A stretch of DNA of 64,000 nt, from the NCBI GenBank assembly GCA_016648135.1, contig JADDOH010008089.1, positions 40,187-104,186 on the forward strand, in the 5' to 3' direction. Below are positions 44,294 to 54,500 of the stretch, piece after piece. How positions within the stretch are numbered: position 1 is the stretch's first letter; the number at the start of each line of letters is the position of its first letter. Source of the DNA: Agrypnia vestita. Taxonomy: Eukaryota; Arthropoda; Insecta; Trichoptera; Phryganeidae. The notes under the pieces were generated by a model. That model worked only from the letters and a program-made list of their open reading frames with translations. It ran no database searches and was not told the origin of the DNA. Made by a program: the position numbers and the translations under genes.

Positions 44294-44601
44294 TGTAGCG
44301 GTACCTGTTCAACCCTGTGCCATGTACCTCTCGCCCGACCCAGAGTTTTGTTTTTATTAACATAATAAAAATCTCCGCGATATAAACAAAAGGGTCGAGC
44401 TAGGGACTTGGCGACACCACACCAGTCGGGCTTCTGCCGTAAGATCGGGCAGACTTCCGCGCTTCATCTATTTCTTTGTTCGTCATTACATAAAATATTA
44501 CTTGTACACTTTAACTTGCTTCCGGGGCCTATCTCCGGGAAGAAATAAACAGTAACAACAGATCGTTCTTTCATTGCATCGATCTACGAATATTACCAAC
44601 A
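44294..44601 (+). repeat. 5' LTR of the TRIM-like element
   Basis: 308 bp, TG...CA. Lacks 10 bp present in the 3' LTR (within gataggtatatggcaca). Confidence 0.9.
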
Positions 44602-44621
44602 GTGGTGACCCCGACGTGATA
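44602..44621 (+). other. Primer-binding-site-like sequence
   Basis: GTGGTGACCCCGACGTGAT immediately downstream of the 5' LTR, resembling insect LTR-element PBSs complementary to a tRNA 3' end. The tRNA is not assigned. Confidence 0.65.
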
Positions 44622-44869
44622 CAGTTTATTTTCGATTTGGGAAGCCGACGGATAAAAGACGCGATCTCAAGTGAACAGTGATGTGACAAAGGACACGGCG
44701 GAAGCAGCAAAACAGGGGCCAATTGCATAACCAAATGTTATGCCTGGCCGTTCATTAACCGACTCATCCAGCGCCGACTCACTGTGCGTTCACAATGGCG
44801 AGCACCGGCATCTCCAGCATCTTCAACTACAAGACTGCGGATGTCGGACATTCGTCACCAACAACACCA

Positions 44870-45315
44870 GCAACGCCGACTCACTGAGCGTTGGCAAGTC
44901 AACAAGCGCCGACTCACCGCGCGCTCACACTTGCGAGCACCGGCATACCATGCGTCCTCGACTCACCGGACGGCGGTTGTCGGGCACTCGTAACTAGCGA
45001 CCAGCGCCGACTCACCGTGCGTTCCATTCTCCAACGCCGACTCACTGCGCGTTCGCAGCAACCAGTGCCGATCCACCATGCAACAACAAACTGCGTCGAT
45101 TCACAGAGCACCAACCATCAACGCAGGGGTGCCCAGGGGGATACAAGTCGCCCACGCTTCTCCGCCTGCACTCAACCATCACCACCACTAGCAACGCCGA
45201 CTCACTAAGCGTTGCCAACTCAACCAGCGCCGACTCACCGCGCGCTCTCACCTGCGAGCACCGGCATACCATGCGTCCACGATTCACCGGACGGCGGTTG
45301 TTTGGCGCTCGCAAC
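44870..45315 (+). repeat. Internal direct repeats of the TRIM-like element
   Basis: An about 125-bp unit (AACGCCGACTCACT...CACCGGACGGCGGTTGT) occurs at about 44872-44995 and 45193-45312, with shorter GCCGACTCACTGCGCGTTC units between. Confidence 0.85.
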
Positions 45316-45424
45316 AAGCAACAGCCAACAATAAACTAGATCATCGCGGAGCACCGAGCAACTAGGATCGCAGCATTCCTCGCACCCACTTCACCCATCG
45401 AGGTAGCTGCTGGAAGGGGAGTGC

Positions 45425-45742
45425 TGTAGCGGTACGATAGGTATATGGCACAACCCTGTGCCATGTACCTATCGCCCGACCCAGGGTTTTGTTTATATTA
45501 ACATAATAAAAATCTCCGCGATATAAACAAAAGGGTCGAGCTAGGGACTTGGCGACACCACACCAGTCGGGCTTCTGCCGTAAGATCGGGCAGACTTCCG
45601 CGCGTTATCTATTTCTTTGTTCGTCATTACATAAAATATTACTTGTACACTTTAACTTGCTTCCGGGGCCTATCTCCGGGAAGAAATAAACAGTAACAAC
45701 AGATCGTTCTTTCATTCCATCGACCTACGAATATTCCCAACA
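45425..45742 (+). repeat. 3' LTR of the TRIM-like element
   Basis: 318 bp, same ends as the 5' LTR, followed by CATT at 45743-45746. Confidence 0.9.
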
Positions 45743-46395
45743 CATTCACTTCTAATTTATTCATTCCCAAACGTCTTAGTGACCGCATTTCCACTACATT
45801 CAGTCTACTTTCATTCCTTTTTTGCCAATTCACTTCCATACATCACAGTTGGCACTAGAACGCCATTGTGTACCGCTAGTCTGGCTTCCTTTGACAGATT
45901 CTTATTGACCATAATTGCATTCAGAGCACCATCTGCTTTGTTTCCCAATATACAAACTCATTCGCTTGTTCTAAGCATGCATTGTTTACAATTACATCAC
46001 TCTTTTGTCTCTCTCTAACACCATCACTTATGATTTCCTGACATTTATCAGAAGTTCACTCTCCATGCATACATTGGACATCCTGGACACCATGCACTGC
46101 AGATTAGCTTTATTATTAGCCACTAATACTGTAATACTCCATCATTTGCGTATAGTAGGCAGGATATGGTGAGCCCGTCTATTTTTGCTCCCACATTACG
46201 CATCCCTGTTTGACATATTTTGTAATATCAAGCCATGATGTTAATGCCATACTTCCCTTATACGAGAATGCAATTGCTTGTAGGAGCTTACTCTTCACGC
46301 CGTATTCAGAAAAACCTTCCATAACTTTCATCTTATCATTCTGTCACACGTTTTTTGGAGATCCACAAAGGCGTAAAAAACTTTTCCGTCATTGA
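45743..46395 (-). pseudogene. LINE family L, upstream part, split by the TRIM element
   Basis: Antisense reading includes ALNAIMVNKNLSKEARLAVH, NGVLVPTVMYGSE and, further upstream, VEGFSEYGVKSKLLQAIAFS and KQGCVMW (a decayed reverse transcriptase GVRQGC block). The end at 45743 abuts the LTR element and continues at 44293. Confidence 0.82.
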
Positions 46396-46432
46396 TTTAT
46401 AATCACCATGCAGGTAAAAGGATAAAATAATT

Positions 46433-46625
46433 TTCTGTGTGTAGTTTTCTGGAATATTCTGTCATGTATACCTGACCCCTATGGCCAATGTTTCGGATTC
46501 CATTGCAGGGTCCATTATCAGGGCTGATGTGAAACGTCGGCCAGACAGGTCAGATATACATGGCAGAATATCCCGGAAAACTACACACAGAAGATTCTGA
46601 ACGGCCGTGAAAACCTGAGAATATT
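46433..46625 (+). mobile_element. Short Penelope-like foldback insertion with 12-bp target duplication
   Basis: 193 bp flanked by GATAAAATAATT (46421-46432 and 46626-46637). Left part TAGTTTTCTGGAATATTCTG and right part CAGAATATCCCGGAAAACTA are inverse. The right part has GCTGATGTGAAACGTCGGCC and the tail TCTGAACGGCCGTGAAAACC, as in the 11.1 kb element. No GIY-YIG domain. Confidence 0.88.
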
Positions 46626-46637
46626 GATAAAATAATT

Positions 46638-47316
46638 ACTCAATAACATTGATTTGTCACTATCGTGGTATGCTGGATGGTAATTTTATTATAAAACGTA
46701 ATAAATGATAATGTTATTCTTAATATCTAGACTGAATTATTTTAAATACATTACTATTATGAATATAAATATTATTGATGTATGATTATTCAATAGGTGG
46801 ACAAAAAGACAACTGACCACACAAAGATTATCTCATAGTAGAACTTTAAAGAATACTTGACAGCAAAAGTTGACAAGTTTTCTGAACCAATTTAAAATCA
46901 TCTGCAAATTAAATTAACACATTTACAACTATGTTGATTAAAATCCATAGAGCAAATAATATTAAAAAACATTAAAATATAAAATTAATATGTAATATAA
47001 AACTACATACTACACTCCCACTGTATTTTAATACATAATGTAATGATGTAATATGTATATATGTAATAATAGGGTGCTTCAAAAATGTGTAAATTTTTTT
47101 CCATGGGGCACGCTGTCATATGCGTGCTTCACCGGCTATAGCCGATTGCTGTCGTCAGGCCCCCTTGTGTTCTGGTGTATATGGTGGCTTGCGGCTTCCT
47201 TATTTCCTTCTTTTTACATCATAATAAGAAATAACAACTCAAAATTAGGTTTCCAAGAAAAAATTTAATGAAAAATATGATTCATCAAAAATGTTTTCAG
47301 AAAATATTGATAATTA
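46638..47316. other. Unassigned, downstream of CHSY
   Basis: AT-rich to 47080. 47090-47180 is GC-richer and unrecognised. Confidence 0.5.
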
Positions 47317-47322
47317 TTTATT
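47317..47322 (-). promoter_or_regulatory. Candidate polyadenylation signal of CHSY
   Basis: AATAAA on the minus strand about 56 nt after the stop codon. A short 3' UTR is implied, but several AT-rich alternatives lie further downstream. Confidence 0.45.
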
Positions 47323-47377
47323 AAGTTCATTTTCACTCAAAATATACATTTAAAAACTAAATTTACATAAATACAAA

Positions 47378-48546
47378 TCAACTTTGTGAAGGCACTATGA
47401 TTGGCTCGTCGTTCGTAGATTGCTGCCGGGTCATCGGCAATACATTTGGATGGTTAAATATATACAACGTCATGTGCTTAATGCTGCCGAACGTGTTTCC
47501 CTTCGTCCCAAGGCACATATTATATTGAGCTAATTCTAAACTTTTATCACAGCCGACCGAATGAAACATGTGCACCAGGTCCACGTCTACAGTCCTAAAT
47601 ATAGAGAGATTTGACTGCACAAACTTATCATATAAATGTACGTCTTCCAATCCCCAACCCTTAATGTCCGTGTTAAATCCACCGACGGATACAAAATCAC
47701 TTTTATAAACACACGCGATACCGAAACCGAACTGTCTGAAGTAACCCTTGTCATCGGAACGGAACTCGCTGTTCATGAAATTGCTTCTTGAAATGTCACT
47801 TAATCTATTGTCACTATAATTGTCTATCACTTTATTCACAGTCTTGATTGCGTTATAGTCTTCGCCGCTAACGACTTGGGGATCATACTGACTAAAAACT
47901 ATAGGAAAATATACTTGGTATTTTTTAATCGTATTCAATCTTATCCTTTGCAGAGATTCTGAAGTGAAGAGTATATCGACGTCTATGAAGAACAGGAGAT
48001 CTTCGGTGTTACAAGCCTCAACGCCCTTTTCCAGAGCAACGGCCCTAGAAAATTGAGAGTTGGGTATTTTTATCGGCTCGATTTTGCTCAACGGGTACTT
48101 GTTTTGAAATAGCACAATCAAAGCAACCGTCTTGTTGAAGTCTGCTGGAGCGTTCCCGTCCTGATAAAGAGGAATCAAGAGAGAAGTCTTTTTATCTTTT
48201 ATTAAACATACTTCTTCATAATTCTTCATGAATCTGACAAATGTGTCGAATCTTCCCGATAAAGGAAGGATGAAATTTATCCTGATGATGGAATCGCCTT
48301 CTGAGGGTTGGTTTTTGAACACATACGGCAGGTTTTCACTAATTTTGTTAATTCCCGTTTCAAACACCTCTCTGATGGGCACATTGAGCTTCTTGAAATT
48401 GAGGAATGGAATGGCCTGCGTGCTGACCCCGAACTGTCCACTGGGGTACATGTCATCTGATTCGTAATCGACATCTTTCTTGTCATCGTCATCTGCCAAC
48501 TTTGTCAATGGAGGCTCGCCGAGTGGAACTTCACGAATTTCAATGC
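47378..48546 (-). CDS. CHSY1: CHSY terminal exon with catalytic C-terminal domain
   Basis: 1169 nt including the TGA stop (47378-47380). The first two bases (GC) complete a glycine codon. An acidic linker (LADDDDKKDVDYESDD) precedes the CHGN domain with ILPLSGRFD, the DVD metal site, YFPIVFSQYDP, a glycine-rich FGFGIACVYK and WGLEDV. The open frame runs on upstream to 48688, but those extra 47 codons lie upstream of a good acceptor (attctag) and are intronic. Confidence 0.93.
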
Positions 48547-51500
48547 CTAGAATTAGAAAAAACATATTAACATATAAAAAAAATAAACAATCATAATCAA
48601 TACTTAAAAGTAAGTAGTAATGATAAACAATACCATAACTAAACCGTTTTTCAGGTTCAAACCGGCCTACAATGATCGTCACAATCATTGTAGGCCGGTT
48701 TGAACCCGAAAAACGGTTTAGTTAGTGGGATATATATATAATGTGAACGCACGATCGTATCGATCCGGGCTGAAAGGGTTAGAGAGACATATTTATGTTT
48801 TAAATACATATACATATTTGGGGGTGAAGGTGAGCGTCGGCAGTCACCAATTTCTGGTGATTGGTGAATGAGGAGAAAATTTCTTTATGGTCACCACCTG
48901 TTATGTAACAGGAATTCTCCAAAGTTGTGGAATGTTTGATTAATTTGTTTACTGATAAAACAATTACAAGTTGTACATAATTACGACAACAAAGACAATG
49001 ATAAAGACTCGACGGAACAGGGCCTCCGGCCTACGCCGGGGATAGTTGAGAGACTGACATGCCCGTACAGGGCGTTGGGTATTTTTATATGTTTTGAGAA
49101 CAAAAAATTCCCTTAAAGTCTAGCTGTGTGTGTGTGCTGAGGACGCTCTGGGCATCGACCTGTGTGCCTCAGTTTTGTTTACGCAGCAGACTCGCCACAT
49201 TTGTGTGTGTGACCTAGATTGGTGGTTGTGTAATTATGGGATGAGACGCCATACATATTTCATTCATGCTCAGAGATATCAGAAGCTCTCAAAGTATTCT
49301 GTTCTTTGGACCTGCATAAGCAACCGATTATGGTGTGATCCGGTAATCGCAGTCTTTGTCATTCTTTCCAAGAATTCATGCACTTTGCGATCTATGTATT
49401 CCCAGATCCTTAAGAAAGCTCTAAACCTTTGGCTAGCAGTCCTCTCTGAATAGTTTTTGAACCATGAATTCTATTATTTTCTAAATAACAAAAAAGAGAA
49501 TTTTTTCATTGCAACACTAACACTAGTTTGGAGTATGAAAGGCAAATAAATAGACAAAACATTTTAAATTACCCGTAAAACTTTGCTGGAGATAAGCGTG
49601 TCTTCTTACGGGAACTGTCATCTTCCGTCCCCTGTACTTCTTGTAAACTAGAAGGATGTCAAGAATGTAGTCGACTCCGTGAATGGGATCCAGTCGCTGA
49701 TAGCCGTAGAGGATCTCGCGAAACTCTATGATGCGTCCTCTCTGCTTGGAAAAGGCGTTGATGTTCTCCATAAGCTGAAAAGTACATTAGCGCGATAAGC
49801 AAACAGTTTAGATTTTAATGAAAAAAAAATTAATTGCAACGTTCAATAATAAACTAGAAATACGCACAGAAGATATTAAATAAAAAGTGCAAATAATATT
49901 GTAATAATAAATCAAATGCTTTAAATTCATATTGTGTCGAATGAAAAATTTCATACATTTTGGTTTTATTTTTAAAAAGTTATTATTGATACATTATTAA
50001 TTATTCAATATATTTTTGTAAATTATTAATAATTTTGATTATTATTTAACTAAAATACAATAGTTTATTTAGGTATTGAAAGAACAGATATTTTATACTA
50101 ACTGTATGGATGTGTAGAGATACGATTTTTGTATTAAATATCCATTATTTCAATACCTAAGTATTTCCAATGACTGTAATAAAAACCTTAAAGAATTGTT
50201 TATATTATTTTATAATTATATTTCCTAATTTCCCTAAAATTATACAGTATATAGGTACATGAAAAAATTACCAAAAATGTTCCCTCAAATTATTTTAAAA
50301 ACGGAATATGAAGAAATGGATATTTTTACCTACTTAAAAAAAATTCCCACAATCCATTAATGAAATTTACCTCTCTTATGATATCGTCTAGTCCTTCCTT
50401 CATTGAAATCTCCATCCGTCTCTTGGGGTTGGCATTGGAGGGGGAAAATATGGCCTTGGAAATGAAATCCCACCAAATAACATTCTTCAGTTTAGTCGGA
50501 TGATATCGGTTCAGATTTGGAGTCACCCCTAGAATCAAAATTATCATTAATTAGAAATATTATAAAAAATTCATGTAACATCTGCCATATGTTTATTGTA
50601 ACAACAATTGTTATAGTTAGACATTTTTATGTATAACTATAAAACGGTGAGACGTACGCTTAGTTTCTATGAGAAATGTCAAGACATCTGTCAAACTCGA
50701 TATCATTATAAACTCAAAATTGTTGAATGCTATCCTCTTTCTTTCTTAGATACTAGTGAAATTTCTTTTTATCGGTAAAACCAAATAATTTTTTAAAGAA
50801 CTCATTTGTTTATCAGTCAGTATATGTACATCTCTTGTTCTACGTACCTATATAATGGGTGTGTAACTTGATCTAGTACATTGATACTGGTTACAGATGC
50901 ATTCATGAGTGGGATAAAGATGACTGAATAGGGAGTCTGTTCATTTTATACGATATTTAATCTATGTTGAAGATGAAGTGAATTGGTTGTTGTGAAAATG
51001 ATATCTGAACCACATGAATCCTTTAATGTGAAAAAATTTGGGTTTGTAATAAAACGAAATGCCTAAAATTATAGCATACGGAATTCATACATTTGCCGAG
51101 CTTTCCTTGTGTGGTATAGCATCAGATACACAATTAATATCGTATGTTGTTAATGATTTAAAATTTATATTCTATTGCATATATGTATCTGTAACACTTA
51201 AAGTCGTGGGACTTGTTTCTCTTCGGCAATAAATCAGCAAGGTGTGGTGCGAGAGCATTAAGACAGGCGTTGGCGTTGAATAATAAAGGTGACGTATCAT
51301 TGAAATGCAAAACGTCAACAAGAATTCATATTACTCGATGCTAGAAAAACAAAAAGTTGGATGAATACAATTAGTACTTCATGGTTACGCGCAAACAACA
51401 CAGTTCAATATTTTTGATATTTCAAAACTTTCTTTGTTAGAAAACGGTTGCATATCGTACATACTCATATAAAAGTCGATCTCATCTTTATAGATAGTTG

Positions 51501-54500
51501 TTTGTCAAAAAACTGCCCTCGACATAAGTTGAATTATGAATTATAAATATGTACATATTTTATATAATAATCGTAATACATACATGTCTTATTATGAAAT
51601 ACACTATGACTCGTGTATAAGTCGAAGGTAAAATTTCAATGTTCAATAACATGTTCTCACTTGCGAAATAATATAAATGTTTTTTTTCATTTTCGTCACA
51701 TTTGAAAGCCCGTGATTGAAAATGTTTAGGAATATCTTTGAATTTACGGAAGGTTTCTTCAATCTTCCCTCGTTTTAGCCTTTTTTATGACTGAGATCAA
51801 CACACAGCACAGTTATTAGAAATACAATTGTCCACAAATACGTGAAATAATAAGATAAGTCAATAATAACTTCTTACAAAGAAAATTAAACATTTTAACA
51901 ACACAAACGCACACCAAAACAGAATTTAAAAAAGTGAAAAACAATTTTAAACGCGGTCAACTATGAGAAAAGAGCGCAAGAAAATATATTATTTTGCTGA
52001 CTCTCTCCAGCGATAAAGTCGTAAAATTGTTTAGACTTAAAATGGTATACAAATATTCTCATTAACCCTAGTCACATTAATGGGGTAAAAATAACAATAT
52101 TTAATATACCATTTTAGACCACTAAAATTGGACGCCAATGCACAAGCCATGGGAGAATATTAATACATCTAACAATCGATAATCCCTTGTTCTTAAATAT
52201 TATATTGCAATCTTGAAAGAACTTATTTAGGGTTCATTGCATTGAATTGGAGCTTGATTATTCGGAATTGAACAGAAAGATAGATATTGTTGCAAAATCT
52301 ACTTTTGCAAAATCAAAATCAACAAAATTCAAAATCTCCAAAATCTTCAAAATCTACAAAAACTGCAGCAAGAGAAAAAATTACTGTTAATTTTTAAACA
52401 AAAGTGTAACACGAAAGTTTCCAATGAGAAGGTCTCACTAATAAGTAGATGAAATATGATAAAAAATGTTAATAAAACCCATGAATTGAATCACCATAGC
52501 TGGATTGGTTAAAGTCTAGCGGCAATTAAAAGTACCAGATGACAAGCACATATAGAAATAAAATTTAAAATAGTTCTGTTTTCAGTTTGTTTTAATACAG
52601 TTTTTAAAAAATCTGAAGATCCTTCGGGTTCGAAGGGGTTAATACTATTTTATGCAAATAACTGCAATGGAAAATAATGTACAGTACATTAATAATCAAT
52701 TATGTATTCAAAGTACATGATCCATTCAAATATGTTTACGATAATGTTTAAATTAGATAACATCGCTAATGATTACGTGTTACTAAGCCTTTAATCAATT
52801 GCCTGGTAGATACACATATTTTTAATTCACTCTAAGTCTGTATTACCCTTTCAAAAAACTAGTGTGTAAAAGCATAAGTTATATTTATTAACAGCATGAA
52901 TGGAACTTATAAATGTAGAACGAATGAATGAGTCTTCATTAGGTGTGGTAATTAAACTACACAATCTTATGTTGAAAAGATTCCAACTGTCATCAATAGA
53001 TGTCAGGCATCATGCAAAAACATTCCTTAAGCGTATTAACTACAAATTTAATTTGAATTTTAACTATTTGGACTCAATAAAATTTCATAAATTGGAAACT
53101 CTAGAAAACAGGCGAATATTGTCAGATCAATCCTTTCTTTTCCAAATAATTCATAACCTTATTGATTCTCCTGAAATCACCAGCTTGCTAGCTTTCCACG
53201 TCCCATTCCGACCTACCAGACAGAAGTACCTCTTTTCCCTTCCAATTTATCAAACCAAAAATAGGAAATCCTCTCCCATTCCACGCATTTGCTCAGATTA
53301 TAATTACCTCTTAAATTCAATAGATATTTTTAACACTAAATATGAAGAGTATCATCATATGGTGAAGCAGATACTAGAAAGTCATCCCCCTCCCTGATCA
53401 TGTAATGTATATTATATACATCACGAGCCCCTTTATGTGTATGTTAAAGCTAAATTTGGAACAATCGGTTGAGTGATGTTTTATCTGTCATTGTCAAATT
53501 GACTTATCTATGATTATGTCTTATTTAGTTATCCTTTAATTGAGGGAGACATTTAACTAATTTTTTTTTGTATTTCATCTTATCAAACAATTGTGTCTCC
53601 CTGTTGGATGACCAAATTAAATAAAAAAAAATCATAGATATTCTAATTCTTTTCCTATAATAGTATTGATGAGTGTTATTTAACTTTGATATACAAATTG
53701 CAGGGCTGGAAACAGATTGGTTGATAATATCTAGAATATATGGCTGACATTTTTTCCTTTCTAGGAGGTTTGATTTACGACTTGTGTGGTAACTAAAATT
53801 AAATCTGAATTATCTAATGTCGAATACACATTGACGTACTTATTGAATATTTAATGTTTTTTATTGAATCCTAAATAAAAAAAATTTAGTTGTAATTGAA
53901 ATAGAAAGGGTATCACAAGCCGGAGATAAATTTGTGAACTCCACGTCCATTCCATGACCTTATAAATAATATAAATGCTGGTCTTTTATATTTTAAAAAT
54001 GTGTTGTATGTAATTAGTCAAAATATTATTGTGTCGGACAAGAAAAAACCGGTGGCCCTTAATCGGGCCTTTTTTACCAATCTCCATATGTTGGCACTGA
54101 TGAACATTTTATTAAAGAAAAAAGTGATTTTTTTGTATTTTGATTTTTTAGAATTAATTATTGCATTTTTTATCACATGAATTGTGAGCGCGAGCGCGCA
54201 GATGGGCAAGAATAAATAAAACCCTTTGGGTATGCCTAGCGCGCTCGACGCATTTTTTATTAAAAATAACCGAAGTTATTTATTGTAATTTTTGTATGTA
54301 TGTTTTTTAAAGTTTATTTTTGACATCACTGGGAGGTCGTTATCGGATTAATTTTGTTGTTAAAAATGTTTTTGTGTATGTTGTAAGCGATGTAAGAAGA
54401 AATCGCGGCGGCATGATTTGATTCTTGAAAAAGATTTTAATCTTCCCAAATCGTAATATTGGGCGACTGCAGTATCGCCACAGTCCGGGGGCATCGGTTT

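Larger units (their letters stand above)
44294..45742 (+). mobile_element. Short non-autonomous LTR retrotransposon (TRIM-like), complete
   Basis: Two LTRs (44294-44601 and 45425-45742) both starting TGTAGCGGTAC and ending CCAACA. A PBS-like GTGGTGACCCCGACGTGAT directly follows the 5' LTR, and a purine-rich GGAAGGGGAGTGC precedes the 3' LTR. 4-bp target duplication CATT. The 823-bp interior has no Gag or Pol; it is built of GCCGACTCAC / GCGAGCACCGGCATACCATG repeats. Orientation follows from the PBS/PPT order. LTR difference is mainly a 10-bp indel. Confidence 0.92.

Noticed and set aside
44740..45317. Several 66-105-codon frames inside the TRIM-like element
   Set aside because: They overlap on both strands and follow the internal DNA repeats. 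No Gag, protease or other domain pattern.
48547..48688. 47 extra codons at the start of the terminal CHSY frame (MIVTIIVGRF...)
   Set aside because: They lie upstream of a good acceptor, do not match the family, and include part of the hairpin. The phase only works if the exon starts at 48546.
49130..49453. 107-codon plus-strand frame in a CHSY intron
   Set aside because: No recognisable motif, no splice or promoter context, opposite strand to the gene.
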